From: Helicobacter labetoulli
GTDB lineage: Bacteria > Campylobacterota > Campylobacteria > Campylobacterales > Helicobacteraceae
Length of the DNA stretch: 64,000 bases
Assembly: GCF_003670275.1 (NCBI RefSeq)
Contig: NZ_QXJF01000003.1
Location: 86,699-150,698 of the forward strand
Direction of reading: 5' to 3'
Shown piece after piece: positions 28,951 through 38,864 of this stretch. Both the position numbers and the translations under genes were made by a program. The notes below the pieces were generated by a model, which was given only the letters and a program-made list of their open reading frames with translations, ran no database searches and was not told the origin of the DNA. Within the stretch, counting starts at the first letter, position 1, and the number at the start of each line of letters is the position of its first letter.

Positions 28951-29307
28951 ATGATTGATTATCAATTTTTTGAAACGCTTCTTAATGAGCGTCTTAATAA
29001 GCTTAGTGAAAGTATCAACCATAAAAACACGCGGATTAAAAATATCCAAGATACACATCATAAAGATGAGGGCGATATTGTAGGGGCAGGTCTACAAGGG
29101 AATCTAGAAATGGGTATGATTGACTTATACCATAATGAAATGCGTGATATTCGTAACTCTTTGCAAAAAATTAAAGATGGAATTTTTGGAATTTGTGAAA
29201 TGTGCGATGATGAAATTGATGTGGAGCGTCTCAAAGTCAAACCTCACGCAAAATACTGCATTAACTGCCGTGAGCTTTATGAAAAATCTCAAAAAAAGGA
29301 GCGATAG
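28951..29307 (+). CDS. DksA/TraR-family zinc-finger regulator
   Basis: 118 residues. An N-terminal coiled-coil pair is followed by a four-Cys zinc finger, CEMCDDEIDVERLKVKPHA with a final CINC, near residues 84-108. DksA-type proteins bind the RNA polymerase secondary channel with ppGpp. The coiled-coil tip is less conserved than in enterobacterial DksA. It is preceded by AGGAGAC and followed with no gap by a membrane-protein gene, so the two are probably coupled. Confidence 0.88.
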   Translation: MIDYQFFETLLNERLNKLSESINHKNTRIKNIQDTHHKDEGDIVGAGLQGNLEMGMIDLYHNEMRDIRNSLQKIKDGIFGICEMCDDEIDVERLKVKPHAKYCINCRELYEKSQKKER

Positions 29308-30330
29308 ATGAAGCTGAAGTATTATGTTGTTTTCTCGTTTGTGTTTATGTTTATTATGGGGCTATATGTGTATAGTTTAGAATCTCAAAGCTATACTTAT
29401 AATCTGCCATTTAGCACGGCACAATTAACATTGCCCGTGGCGATTTGGATTCTAGGAATTGTGCTTGTGTTTTTTATAATGACTTTAATTTTCTTTGCTT
29501 CAGCGTGGGCAAAGGAAATGCTAGAAGACTATCATCGTAAAAATGACTATGACAAGCTCCTTACACAAATTAACGAGCAAGCTCTCAATCAGCCCATTAA
29601 AGATCGCGTATATAAACGCAAAGCCTTTGGTGATTTATCAAAAATCTTGCAAAGATTCTATCTCAAGCCTAGACTTGATTCTGTGGAGAGTTTTAACCGA
29701 AAAATTGATAGCCTTTTTGAAACTTACAAAGATGTGATGAGTGGCAAAGTGGTGGATTTAAAAAAATATCACTTGAGCAAAGATAATAAGTTTAATCTCC
29801 AAAATCTCAAAAATAAAATCAAAGCTAATTACAAAAATGGCTTCAACCTTTTAGATGAGGATTATCCCAACGAGCTTCAAAGTTATGCCATACTTGAGAT
29901 TCTAAAAAATGGCGATTCAAAAGATTTAAACAAGCTTGTCGCACAGCTACACAACCTTACGCTTGATAAGACTTTGGTGCAGGAATTATTGCAAGTGTAT
30001 TTAAAATATCCAAACACGATTGAGACTAAACATTTGAGTGAGAGCTTTAAAAATGTAGGGTGCGAGGCGTTTGAGTATATCCAATATGCCAAGGAAAGCA
30101 AAGGCATATTAAGCCCTGATGAGTGGATTAGATTCTTTGAAGAATGTGCAGACAATGATGAAAAGGCTGAAATGGCATTGTTCTATGTGCTATTTGAATT
30201 AGAAATGATTGACAAGGCAAAAGAACGGCATAAATCCCACGCTAAGGGAGAATACACAGCCATTGATGCGTATTTGGACTTAAAAGCAAGTGGCAAAAAC
30301 TATCCGTTTGATATTTTTGTTTTATCGTAA
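29308..30330 (+). CDS. Conserved Helicobacter-type membrane protein, unknown function
   Basis: 340 residues with two N-terminal membrane helices (about 5-24 and 42-67) and a large, charged, helical cytoplasmic part. The region resembles the LapA-like two-helix arrangement only in topology. It begins one base after the dksA-like stop. I do not assign a function. Confidence 0.75.
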   Translation: MKLKYYVVFSFVFMFIMGLYVYSLESQSYTYNLPFSTAQLTLPVAIWILGIVLVFFIMTLIFFASAWAKEMLEDYHRKNDYDKLLTQINEQALNQPIKDRVYKRKAFGDLSKILQRFYLKPRLDSVESFNRKIDSLFETYKDVMSGKVVDLKKYHLSKDNKFNLQNLKNKIKANYKNGFNLLDEDYPNELQSYAILEILKNGDSKDLNKLVAQLHNLTLDKTLVQELLQVYLKYPNTIETKHLSESFKNVGCEAFEYIQYAKESKGILSPDEWIRFFEECADNDEKAEMALFYVLFELEMIDKAKERHKSHAKGEYTAIDAYLDLKASGKNYPFDIFVLS

Positions 30331-30337
30331 CAAAATC

Positions 30338-30371
30338 AGTAGAATCTAGAACAATCCTTACAGATTCTACT
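30338..30371 (+). terminator. Inverted repeat after the membrane-protein gene
   Basis: AGTAGAATCT and AGATTCTACT form a perfect 10-bp stem with a 14-base loop, starting 8 bases after the stop. There is no T run, so termination is uncertain; the arms are also copies of the genome-wide AGATTCT word. The rest of the gap to 30,594 shows nothing convincing. Confidence 0.35.
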
Positions 30372-30594
30372 CTCAAAGCTAGACTTTCTTTCTCTCACAT
30401 CATTAAAAACTTCAATGCTATCACTTGCTTTTTACAAACATACACTTATTGATACGCATTTGTTTTATCATCACTTCGCACGATTTAGATTCTAATGCCA
30501 CTTAGAATCTGCAGCATTAAAGATTTACACGATTTTTAAGAGCTACTTTTCCACGCTCTTTTGTCTTCAGCATTAGCTATCACGCTGCTAGACT

Positions 30595-31329
30595 CTATCC
30601 CTTTAAACTACGCAAGAAGGCGGCATAGATTCTATCTAATTCTTCCCTTTCTTTTTGATGTTCTTCACTCAACAATGCAACATCTTCACCCATAGCAGAA
30701 TCTAGCGTAGTTTCTAGAATCTGTATGCGTTTTAAAAGATACTCAAACAACGCCCTATCAATATCAGGTAGCTTATTTATCGCACTTGCCTCTTTTGCCC
30801 TGCCTTTGACTATCACGCGTGCGGGAATCCCAACTGCCGTGCAGTCCTTAGGCACATCTTTTATCACCACAGAGTTCGCCCCGATCTTAGCATTCTCTCC
30901 AATGCGTATATTCCCTAGAATCTTCGCTCCCGCTCCAATCACCACGCCATCTTCAATAGTAGGGTGTCTTTTGACTTTATCAAGGCTTGTTCCACCAAGC
31001 GTTACACCTTGATAAATCATCACATCATTACCCACTTCTGCCGTCTCACCTATCACCACACCAATAGCGTGGTCAATAAACACACGCCGACCAATCTGTG
31101 CTGCTGGGTGAATATCTACATTTGTAATAAAACCTGTAAGCCCCATAATGATTCTAGCTACAACCTTGAATCCAACCTTATGCAAACGATGAGCAATGCG
31201 ATAATGCACCAATGCGATAAGTCCGGGGTAGTTAAAAAACAGCTCTATGCTACTATTTATAGCGGGGTCTTTTTTCCTTACTATGCAAAAATCTTCTTTT
31301 ATCATACGCCATAGGCTGATTTGTCCCAT
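30595..31329 (-). CDS. cysE: Serine O-acetyltransferase
   Basis: Acetylates serine as the first step of cysteine synthesis. 244 residues. After a helical N-terminus come left-handed beta-helix hexapeptide repeats (IDHAIGVVIGETAEVGNDV, GVTLGGTSLDKVKRHP, IGAGAKILGN, IGANSVVIKDVP), with the catalytic His-Asp set in HPAAQIGRRVFIDH. About 50 extra C-terminal helical residues follow the catalytic domain. It lies 8 bases after speA stops and is probably co-transcribed. Confidence 0.93.
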   Translation of the reverse strand: MGQISLWRMIKEDFCIVRKKDPAINSSIELFFNYPGLIALVHYRIAHRLHKVGFKVVARIIMGLTGFITNVDIHPAAQIGRRVFIDHAIGVVIGETAEVGNDVMIYQGVTLGGTSLDKVKRHPTIEDGVVIGAGAKILGNIRIGENAKIGANSVVIKDVPKDCTAVGIPARVIVKGRAKEASAINKLPDIDRALFEYLLKRIQILETTLDSAMGEDVALLSEEHQKEREELDRIYAAFLRSLKG

Positions 31330-31337
31330 TTACCAAT

Positions 31338-33188
31338 TTACTCCATTTTTGTCGTAATCGTGCGAAGGTAGCCATTCTCACTTAGCATTACATACAATCG
31401 CCCAAGCATTTCCTTTTTACCCTCACTATCAAGCTGCTGATTTTCCTCAATATGCTGTTTCAACCGCCGCTCAATGTCCTTTGTATCATAATCTAAATCA
31501 TCTAACACATCTAAAATCGTTTGTGCTTCAATGAGATTAGTTAGCTCATAGCCCTTATTCAAATCATCATCAAACTCAACACTAAACTCCGTTGGGTGAG
31601 TAAAAAGATTATGTCGCATTCCTAGCACCTCCTGATACGCACCCACAAGGAAAAAGCCCAAAAAATATTCTTCTTTTGTTACATCTACATCGTGTAAAAA
31701 CAATGGCGAACTCGCATTAAAAGCAATCTCGCCATCACTATCGCAAGTAATATCCCACAAACTAGCACTGCGGTTTGGACGGCGATTAAGCCTATCAAGC
31801 GGCATAACAGGAAAGTTTTGTGCCAAGCCCCAATAATCAGGCAAACTTTGAAAAAAACTACAATTAAGCAAATACCGCTCTTGGACTTGCTCTTGAATCT
31901 GCAAAATCTCATTATAATTCTTATGCTTTAAAAGCTTAATCACTTTTTTGATAATCAAATGCACCAAAACCTCGGTATTACTCCTATCTTGCAAATCAAT
32001 ATAGCCCAAATCAAAAAGTGTGAGCAAAGATTCCATATGATCAAGGCTATCGTGCAAATATTCAATCGCATTTTTTTCAACCACGCTATTATACAAGTCA
32101 AAAAGCTCCTCTATGAGTGGCGGATTGCTCTTTTTAAGACGCAAGGCTTTTTCATCATATTCTTGAGAGAAAAGCTCTAACACTGGAGCGACAAGCACAG
32201 CGTGGTTTGCAGCGATAAAACGACCAGATTCTATAAAAATATCCGGCTCTGGCTCTTTTTTGTTTTTAGCAATCTCACGCAGTGAAAACACCACATCACC
32301 GCTAAACTCACTTAATGTGTAGTTGCGATTATTTTTGCCTTCGTGTTGGGTATATTCCACTGCCAAACCACCGCCGATATTAACACACTGCAAGTTTTTT
32401 GCACCCTTTTTTCTTAGCTCTGCATAGATATTGCCCGCTTCTCGTATGGCTTTTTTAAGCGGTGAAATATCGCTGATTTGACTGCCGATGTGAAAGTGAA
32501 TCATCGTAAATTTATGCAACAACTGCTCTTTTTCAAGCATATTAATAGCTTCTAACAGCTCCGTGCTTGTGAGACCAAACTTTGAGTTTATCCCTCCACT
32601 TTTTGCCCAGATTCCAACACCTGTGCTGTGGAGGCGGATTCTAAGCCCTATGTTTGGATATGGCTCTCCTAGCTCACGCGCCACTTCAATAATTGTCTCT
32701 AGCTCATTTAGCCCTTCAATCGTTAATGTAATATCGTGTCCCATATTTGCCGCTGAAAAGCCTAGAGAAATCATCTCCTTATCTTTAAAGCCATTAACCG
32801 TGATGGGCGAGTTTTTATTCGTATAAGCCATAGCCAAAATAAGCTCTGATTTACTCCCTGCCTCTAGCCCATAGCATTTATCTTGGCTCCGTTCCACAAG
32901 GGGCAAAACAAAATTTGGCATTTGATTAACTTTCAGCGGAAAAACAGCCTTAAACTTGCCTTTGTATGAATACTCCTTAATCGCCCCCTCAAAAGCCTTA
33001 AACACCTTATCAACTTGATTTTTAATCAAATGTGGAAACCGCAAAAGCAAAGGTCCCTTATACCCTCGCTCCCTTGCATCTTGAACAATATCAATCAAAG
33101 CCGGTTTGTGCTTATAATTGACCTTGACTTTGCCATCATTGATAATAAAATCATTATTCCCCCAAAAGTTAATCCCATAATCCACCAT
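31338..33188 (-). CDS. speA: Biosynthetic arginine decarboxylase
   Basis: PLP enzyme that makes agmatine from arginine for polyamine synthesis. 616 residues, the usual size of SpeA. The PLP-lysine region KAVFPLKVNQ is near residue 83; also visible are GLEAGSKSEL, the HFHIGSQISDI motif, the glycine-rich CVNIGGGLAVEY, and the C-terminal CDSDGEIAFN segment with the active-site Cys. Single gene with AAGGAATAG-type site. Intact. Confidence 0.96.
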   Translation of the reverse strand: MVDYGINFWGNNDFIINDGKVKVNYKHKPALIDIVQDARERGYKGPLLLRFPHLIKNQVDKVFKAFEGAIKEYSYKGKFKAVFPLKVNQMPNFVLPLVERSQDKCYGLEAGSKSELILAMAYTNKNSPITVNGFKDKEMISLGFSAANMGHDITLTIEGLNELETIIEVARELGEPYPNIGLRIRLHSTGVGIWAKSGGINSKFGLTSTELLEAINMLEKEQLLHKFTMIHFHIGSQISDISPLKKAIREAGNIYAELRKKGAKNLQCVNIGGGLAVEYTQHEGKNNRNYTLSEFSGDVVFSLREIAKNKKEPEPDIFIESGRFIAANHAVLVAPVLELFSQEYDEKALRLKKSNPPLIEELFDLYNSVVEKNAIEYLHDSLDHMESLLTLFDLGYIDLQDRSNTEVLVHLIIKKVIKLLKHKNYNEILQIQEQVQERYLLNCSFFQSLPDYWGLAQNFPVMPLDRLNRRPNRSASLWDITCDSDGEIAFNASSPLFLHDVDVTKEEYFLGFFLVGAYQEVLGMRHNLFTHPTEFSVEFDDDLNKGYELTNLIEAQTILDVLDDLDYDTKDIERRLKQHIEENQQLDSEGKKEMLGRLYVMLSENGYLRTITTKME

Positions 33189-33355
33189 AGCTATTCCTTG
33201 CCTTTCAAAAAATGAGTTTGCATTATAGCACTTTGTGAGTTTTTATCAAGCTAAAAGATTTTAAAATAGGAGATTCTAAGCTTGAGATAAAACTCATAAC
33301 AATGTATAATCCACACCCAAAATGCAATATAGTCAAACACAATAAGGAGTGAGCC

Positions 33356-33868
33356 TTGCCTACACAATTTGTAGAATCTAGCCTAATGCCCCAACTTGAT
33401 ATAGATGAGAATAGCTCTTATAAAAATCTCCTAGAAACACTTTTATCTAAGATATGTAATCTTAGGCTCATTCAGGGGGACTTTTCACATTGCACTCTTG
33501 AGGTGATTTTTGTAGATTCTCAAGCAATGCGAGAGATTAACCTTGCTCATCGTGGTAAAGACAGCACCACAGATGTGTTAAGCTTTCCTTTAGAGTGTGA
33601 TTTTGACTTTCAACCCTTAGATGGCACCGCCACATTTGAACGCCTTTTAGGCAGTATTATCATCAACACCGAGCTTGCCAAAGAGATGAGTGAGAATTAC
33701 GCTCATAATATTGCAGATGAGATAAGTTTGCTTTTTATCCATGGCTTTTTGCATATTCTAGGCTTTGATCACGAAGTGGATAATGGGGAGCAACGAGCCT
33801 TAGAGCAACACATTATAGAATCCATAGGGCTAAAACAAAGCTTGATTGTGAGAGTGCAGGAACATTAA
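33356..33868 (+). CDS. ybeY: Endoribonuclease YbeY
   Basis: Zinc-dependent RNase needed for 16S rRNA 3' end maturation and ribosome quality control. 170 residues. The HGFLHILGFDHE motif near residue 128 supplies the three zinc-binding histidines, and STTDVLSFPLE is the other family signature. The start is TTG at 33,356 after AAGGAG. Single gene between divergently and convergently oriented neighbours. Confidence 0.95.
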   Translation: MPTQFVESSLMPQLDIDENSSYKNLLETLLSKICNLRLIQGDFSHCTLEVIFVDSQAMREINLAHRGKDSTTDVLSFPLECDFDFQPLDGTATFERLLGSIIINTELAKEMSENYAHNIADEISLLFIHGFLHILGFDHEVDNGEQRALEQHIIESIGLKQSLIVRVQEH

Positions 33869-34064
33869 AGATAAGAAAAACTAACGCAAAAGTCTTAAAG
33901 ATACATCAAATTCCAAAAACAAGTCGCCCACAAAATACGAGAATAGAGAGAAATATAGACAACGCTTCGCCAAACATTGCATTTCCTTGATTACGATTTT
34001 ATTTTGCATCACCGCAATGAGAGTGGATTTAGTAGAGTTACTATAAGATAAAACAATTACAATC

Positions 34065-34086
34065 CCAGCCCAAGTGTATGGGCTGG
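34065..34086 (-). terminator. Hairpin after the TM2-domain gene
   Basis: CCAGCCC and GGGCTGG form a perfect GC-rich 7-bp stem with an 8-base loop, 29 bases beyond the TM2 gene stop on the minus strand. The downstream minus-strand bases are only moderately T-rich. The rest of 33,869-34,114 shows no gene. Confidence 0.45.
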
Positions 34087-34114
34087 AAGGGAAGTTTTCA
34101 AATACAAATAGAAG

Positions 34115-34600
34115 TTATAGTCCTAGCATAAGGAGCTGATTATTGATTTTGTCAAAGTTATCTTTTTTGATTCCTTTCCATACAAGAAATAAATCAGCGA
34201 TAACCCAAACGGCAACAATAAGCCAAACAATCCCCATCAAACCAAACCCCATTGCCGCACCAACTGCCGCTCCTTCTTCATCACCCACAGCAGCACCAGC
34301 AAATGTAGTCATTGCTCCAAATATGAAAGCAAAAATCCACATAGCACTAATACCCAAGAGCTTAAGCACGCCAAGCCCGATATTACCTTTATAGAACCTA
34401 TCCGCACCAAATCCACCAAAAAATAAACCCAAAACCAACCCCACAACAGGAGTCTTAAGCGGTAACATACTCAAGGAAGCAACTTTATTTGTATCTGTTG
34501 CTTTTGAAATTCTCTCTTGTAAAACCAGTGTAGATTCTTCTGGGATTTTCCCTGCCCACGCCATAACCATTTGTTGAGCTTGCATTTGTGAATCCTGCAT
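34115..34600 (-). CDS. TM2-domain membrane protein
   Basis: 161 residues. The TM2 signature VLGLFFGGFGADRFYKGNIGLGVLKLL lies near residues 54-82, followed by two or three more glycine- and alanine-rich membrane helices. TM2 proteins are small membrane proteins of mostly unknown function. It has an AAAGGAGAAAG site and stands alone. Confidence 0.8.
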   Translation of the reverse strand: MQDSQMQAQQMVMAWAGKIPEESTLVLQERISKATDTNKVASLSMLPLKTPVVGLVLGLFFGGFGADRFYKGNIGLGVLKLLGISAMWIFAFIFGAMTTFAGAAVGDEEGAAVGAAMGFGLMGIVWLIVAVWVIADLFLVWKGIKKDNFDKINNQLLMLGL

Positions 34601-34693
34601 AATCTTTCTCCTTTAATTCTTAAAATAACGCAAAATAATGCCCAGTTATTTTCCTTAATTATTCCTTAATTATTCACTAGTTATTTATCCCCC

Positions 34694-35335
34694 TTATCTT
34701 ATCTCTCGCCACACTTCAAGGAACTCCGCACTTATCTCCTCATCAATCACGCTTAAGCCCACACCCTCGCACATTATCCGTAAATGTCGCACTTTGTAAG
34801 TATATTCCATTTGGTTAAGAGGATATAACGCACTATCAAGCCATATATACACACCCCAAACGAGCATTTCACTCGCTGCCCTTGGATATGCCACACTCAA
34901 TGAACCATCGCTATTGCCCTCTTCTATTATAGATTCTACAATGGGCATAAGATGTGTTTGCGTATGCTTTTGCTTGTAGGCTAAAGTCTGCAAAGAACCA
35001 AGCAAGGATAGAGAGCTGCGGATAATCTCTTTATGTGTCAAAATATGCTTAAGATGAAGCAAAATAAGGGCTTTAAGCTTATCGCGTCCATTGATTTGAG
35101 AGCGTTCAATCTCCCAAATCTTTTCACTCTGCTCATCATATTGCCCCAAAATCGCATACAAAATATCCTCTTTATTTTTAAAATGATGATAGATCGCCCC
35201 CTTTGTATAACCACACAATGCCAATTTATCAATAATATCTTGCATTTTGACATTTTCAAAACCATAAGTGCTAAAGAGTTTGAGTGCGATGTCTAGAATC
35301 TTATTTGTCGTTTTTATAGGAGTTTTCAAAGCCAT
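34694..35335 (-). CDS. TetR-family transcriptional regulator
   Basis: 213 residues. The N-terminal helix-turn-helix spans about residues 8-55 (ILDIALKLFSTYGFENVKMQ and YTKGAIYHHFKNKEDIL). The C-terminal ligand domain is divergent. No efflux gene is adjacent. A perfect inverted repeat 50 bases upstream is a likely operator, so self-repression is plausible. Confidence 0.88.
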   Translation of the reverse strand: MALKTPIKTTNKILDIALKLFSTYGFENVKMQDIIDKLALCGYTKGAIYHHFKNKEDILYAILGQYDEQSEKIWEIERSQINGRDKLKALILLHLKHILTHKEIIRSSLSLLGSLQTLAYKQKHTQTHLMPIVESIIEEGNSDGSLSVAYPRAASEMLVWGVYIWLDSALYPLNQMEYTYKVRHLRIMCEGVGLSVIDEEISAEFLEVWREIR

Positions 35336-35384
35336 AATCTGCCTTTCATCTCAATGTAAAGTGTAAAAACAGCCAAAAATTCTA

Positions 35385-35412
35385 ACATACTTTTTACAAA
35401 CAAAAGTATGTT
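35385..35412. promoter_or_regulatory. Perfect inverted repeat, likely TetR operator
   Basis: AACATACTTTT and AAAAGTATGTT form perfect 11-base arms around a 6-base spacer, between the tetR start and the ruvX end. Another AAGTATGTTT half-site lies at about 35,437. Position and symmetry fit binding by a TetR-type dimer. Confidence 0.6.
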
Positions 35413-35419
35413 TATAACG

Positions 35420-35857
35420 CTATATATTCGTATTATAAGTATGTTTAGATTCTAAAAATCTTTCTAAAATCAAAGTCGCACTCAAAGAATCTAGTCGTCC
35501 ATCTTTTTGAGCTTTTTTGCGATTTTCTCTCCCCATATACACGCTTGATTGCAAGGCTTCTAGGCTCGTGTAGTCCTCATTAATATACACTATCTCTCCG
35601 CCAAATTCAACAAGCCCCACAAAATGCAAGATTCTATTACGCGTATCACTATGCCTAGCCTCCCCGCCGCTTGGCAACCCAACGACTAAAATATCAATCT
35701 CACGCATTTTTAAAATCTCGCTTAACTCACTAGAGGCTTGATTGCGATTTTTACGCAAAATAGGCTCTATGGGCAGGATAATGCCAAGCCTAGCAACCGC
35801 TAAGCCTATCTTTTTTAGCCCCACATCACAAGCTAGAATATTCTTTTGATTTTGCAT
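35420..35857 (-). CDS. ruvX: Holliday junction resolvase-like / pre-16S rRNA nuclease YqgF
   Basis: About 145 residues with an RNase H-like fold. ILACDVGLKKIGLAVA supplies the first catalytic Asp, VVGLPSGGE is the second strand, INEDYTS the Glu region, and GRLDSLSATLIL the last Asp. ATG at 35,857 gives the normal length and overlaps the dprA stop; a longer upstream frame would lie inside dprA. The family is linked to 16S rRNA 5' maturation. Confidence 0.9.
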   Translation of the reverse strand: MQNQKNILACDVGLKKIGLAVARLGIILPIEPILRKNRNQASSELSEILKMREIDILVVGLPSGGEARHSDTRNRILHFVGLVEFGGEIVYINEDYTSLEALQSSVYMGRENRKKAQKDGRLDSLSATLILERFLESKHTYNTNI

Positions 35858-35858
35858 C

Positions 35859-36662
35859 TTATAGCACCCGTATGCTTCCAGCTTCCCGCACGATTTTCCC
35901 CTCAAGCTCATATTCATAAATCTTCTCGCCAAATTTTAAATACGCTTCTTCAAAACTAGGATTCTTCATACAAAATTCTAAAATCTCATCGCTCCTTTGA
36001 ATCTTCACGCCAAAAATCCCCTCCAAAAAAACATTCATATCATAAATACACTTTGCCCTATGTGTAGCCAAAAGCTCTTGTGTCCCCTCACTCTCACCCA
36101 AACGATGAGGCAGAACAAAAAGGGGCTTGTTAAGCTCATAGGCAATCCTTGCACTTTGCATAGAGCCACTTTGCTTATCAGCTTGAGGGATAATCACCAC
36201 ATCACTTAGGGCAATCACAAGCCTATTGCGTTCTAGGAAGCTGAATCTATGGGGCATATAGGGGCTTTCATACTCGCTGATAACCGCACATTCTTGCATC
36301 ATTTTTTCAATCATAGCCTTATTTGAACGCGGATAGTAAATATCTAGGCTTGAGGGAGAGAACATTATCGTGCGGGGAAAAGCGTGAGTGTGAGCGATAA
36401 TATCCACGCCAATTGCCCCACCACTAATAACCACACCCTGAAGTTCTGCGATTTTTGAAGCAAGTTTTGCAACATAGGATTTTGTGTAAGGATTTGGCTT
36501 TCTTGTGCCAACAATGGCGATTTTATGCTCCGCTTGTAATAAAGATTCTAAAGCCCCACCTTTATAAAAAAGCTTTTTGGGTGGATTTTTTAGCATATTT
36601 AAATGTGCAGGAATAGGCTCTAAGGGTTTAGATTCTATATCCACTTTCACTTTATGCCCCAA
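35859..36662 (-). CDS. dprA: DNA-processing protein DprA
   Basis: Protects incoming single-stranded DNA in natural transformation and loads RecA. 267 residues with the Rossmann-like core: KIAIVGTRKPNPYTKSY near residue 50, the GVVISGGAIGVDIIAHTHA motif near residue 78, and FLERNRLVIALSDVVIIPQA. It has a short C-terminal region. The start appears to be TTG at 36,662. It is followed directly by ruvX, the usual Helicobacter order. Confidence 0.93.
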   Translation of the reverse strand: MGHKVKVDIESKPLEPIPAHLNMLKNPPKKLFYKGGALESLLQAEHKIAIVGTRKPNPYTKSYVAKLASKIAELQGVVISGGAIGVDIIAHTHAFPRTIMFSPSSLDIYYPRSNKAMIEKMMQECAVISEYESPYMPHRFSFLERNRLVIALSDVVIIPQADKQSGSMQSARIAYELNKPLFVLPHRLGESEGTQELLATHRAKCIYDMNVFLEGIFGVKIQRSDEILEFCMKNPSFEEAYLKFGEKIYEYELEGKIVREAGSIRVL

Positions 36663-36673
36663 GTCTCACGCTC

Positions 36674-37747
36674 TTAGAAAAATGGCGAACGCGCATAGGA
36701 GTGAATCTTATTTTCACGCAAAAAGCTCTCTAACTCACTAGGCGAGACAAGCTCCAAATTGGCATTAAGCTCTTTTTGCATTTGTGCTAGAGCTTTAAAA
36801 GTGCTAGGGTGTGGGTGGCAAATAGCTATGGCATAACCCTTTTTTTTCGCTTTTTTGATAAGCAAGGCGAGCTGTTTTTTGGTATAAGCGATATTTGTTT
36901 GATTGTCTAAAAATATATCCCTTTGCATAATCAGTCGCTTCTGCTCTCTGGCGAGAATCTCACTTGCGGGATTAGGAATTGTAACACTATCAATAAACTT
37001 CAAATCAAGCTCATCAAAAACTTCTAAAAGATTTTTCATATCCGCCTTGCTTTTGGTAAATCTTGAGCCTGTGTGATTATTGAGATACACAAGATGTGGA
37101 AAATCCTGTTTGATTTGCCAAATCTGCTCTTTTAAACTCTGCTTGTCAATGCCAACTTTTAAAGGCTCTAGCTCTTTTTGGGTAAAATTTTGTGCCTCTA
37201 GCGGAAGATGAATCATAAAGCTTTTGCCGTTTTTAATAACACGCTGGGCAAGTTTTGGCGTTATGCCATTGCTACGCGTTTTTGGAAAAATGGAGGGCGT
37301 GATGTTAAGGGGCAAAGATTCTAGACTTTTAATTTGAGAAAGCTTTGAGAGGTCGTCCATTATGAGCAGCACCTTTGGCTTTGGGCTAGATATGAGATTG
37401 TGCATATTTGGATTTTGTGATATGGCTTGATGTTCAATCGTAGAATCTTGCCTACTACGCGGGGATTTTGTATCATTTTGATTTTGGGTAAAATCTTTAG
37501 AAGCAGTCTCTTCTGTCTTTGTGTTAGAATCTTGGGTTGGCTTACTTTGCCCCACCTCATCAAGCTGGATAAAATTATCCGTATGCAGTCCAAGAAATAT
37601 TTGGCTAAAGCCCTGAATCAAAGGGTGAGTGATAACCTTAGAATCGCTCTTAGATTCTGCAAGATGTGAAATAGAATCCGCCTTGCATAATACAGAAAGC
37701 GTAAAAAGCGTTAAAATCCCACAAAGCAAAAGGCGGAGATTCACCAC
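36674..37747 (-). CDS. Divergent polysaccharide deacetylase (YibQ-like) secreted protein
   Basis: 357 residues. An N-terminal signal peptide (about residues 1-23) is followed by a low-complexity linker rich in Ser, Thr and Gln, then a NodB-like fold beginning PKVLLIMDDLSKLSQ near residue 127. HLPLEAQNF, YLNNHTGSRFT and IAICHPHPSTF match the divergent polysaccharide deacetylase 2 family, which may act on cell-envelope sugars. GTG start at 37,747 after AAAGGGAA. It lies in a run from minD to ruvX. Confidence 0.78.
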   Translation of the reverse strand: MVNLRLLLCGILTLFTLSVLCKADSISHLAESKSDSKVITHPLIQGFSQIFLGLHTDNFIQLDEVGQSKPTQDSNTKTEETASKDFTQNQNDTKSPRSRQDSTIEHQAISQNPNMHNLISSPKPKVLLIMDDLSKLSQIKSLESLPLNITPSIFPKTRSNGITPKLAQRVIKNGKSFMIHLPLEAQNFTQKELEPLKVGIDKQSLKEQIWQIKQDFPHLVYLNNHTGSRFTKSKADMKNLLEVFDELDLKFIDSVTIPNPASEILAREQKRLIMQRDIFLDNQTNIAYTKKQLALLIKKAKKKGYAIAICHPHPSTFKALAQMQKELNANLELVSPSELESFLRENKIHSYARSPFF

Positions 37748-37760
37748 ACATTCCCTTTCA

Positions 37761-37997
37761 CTATGCGTTACCTAGCGTGATTTGCACTTCAAGCGTGGAG
37801 ATATGGCTATTACTATTTGTGCTAAAATGTATGTCGGTTGATTGTGTGTATTTTTGCACCACTTGCAAAATCTCCCTTTGCATATCCTCAAGGTAGGGGA
37901 TATTTGCCGTGCGTTCGTGCGATAGGACAAGCTTAAGTCGCTCTCTTGCGTTTGTTGCACTTTTTTTAGAGCCACCAAACATACCAAACACACTCAT
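37761..37997 (-). CDS. minE: Cell division topological specificity factor MinE
   Basis: 78 residues. MinE stimulates MinD ATPase and drives the oscillation that places the division site at mid-cell. The anti-MinCD segment ([20 protein letters not shown]) and the C-terminal beta domain are present. It overlaps the minD stop by four bases (ATGA). No minC is next to them. Confidence 0.95.
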   Translation of the reverse strand: MSVFGMFGGSKKSATNARERLKLVLSHERTANIPYLEDMQREILQVVQKYTQSTDIHFSTNSNSHISTLEVQITLGNA

Positions 37998-38809
37998 TTA
38001 AATATCCTTTTTAACGCTCCTAGCATTCCCTCATTCTCCATAGATATAAAAGGCACATCTGTCCCCAAAATCCGCTTTGCAATATTTGTATATGCCTTAG
38101 CACTTGGTGCTTGTGTGTAAATGACAGGCTCACCATTATTTGTTGCACTGACAATCTTACTATCTTCAGGGATTAGCCCAATAAGTGGCAATGCCAAAAT
38201 CCCAAGCACATCTTCCACGCTTAACATCTCGCCCTTTTTCACAAGCTCTGGCTTAATGCGGTTAATGATGATATGTTTTTGCACCTCTTCATTATTTTGT
38301 GCCTTATGGCTTTTTGCATCAATTATGCCTATCACCCTATCGCTATCCCGCACAGAGCTAACCTCTGGCGTTACCACGATTAACGCCCTATCCGCCCATA
38401 AAATCGCGTGTTCAAATCCCCCTTCAATCCCCGCTGGAGAATCTATCAGCACATAATCAAACTTCTGCCTTAGCTCATCAATCAATACGCCAACCTTATC
38501 CTTATCAAGTATCGTTTTATCCTTTGTTTGCGAGGCAGGAAGAAAGTAAAGATTTTTTGTTTTCTTATGGCTAATGAGTGCTTGAGAGAGATTACACTTG
38601 CCTTCCATTACATCAATCACATCATACACAATGCGGTTTTCAAGCCCTAGAAGCATATCAAGATTCCTAAGCCCTATATCAAAATCAACCGCCACAACCT
38701 TTTTATTCTCTTTTTCTATCTCTTGGGCTAGTCCCACGGCTAAATTTGCCGTAGCAGTGGATTTCCCCACGCCACCCTTGCCTGAAGTAATGGTAATAAC
38801 CTGCGACAC
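37994..38809 (-). CDS. minD: Septum site-determining ATPase MinD
   Basis: 271 residues with the deviant Walker [16 protein letters not shown] at the N-terminus, the switch segment [15 protein letters not shown], and [13 protein letters not shown]. The C-terminal amphipathic helix ([10 protein letters not shown]) should bind membrane. Coupled to minE. Normal length. Confidence 0.97.
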   Translation of the reverse strand: MSQVITITSGKGGVGKSTATANLAVGLAQEIEKENKKVVAVDFDIGLRNLDMLLGLENRIVYDVIDVMEGKCNLSQALISHKKTKNLYFLPASQTKDKTILDKDKVGVLIDELRQKFDYVLIDSPAGIEGGFEHAILWADRALIVVTPEVSSVRDSDRVIGIIDAKSHKAQNNEEVQKHIIINRIKPELVKKGEMLSVEDVLGILALPLIGLIPEDSKIVSATNNGEPVIYTQAPSAKAYTNIAKRILGTDVPFISMENEGMLGALKRIFK

Positions 38810-38864
38810 TCTCTCTCCTTAAAAATATTTAAAAACGAAAACGCTTATTGTAAGCATAAAAACT

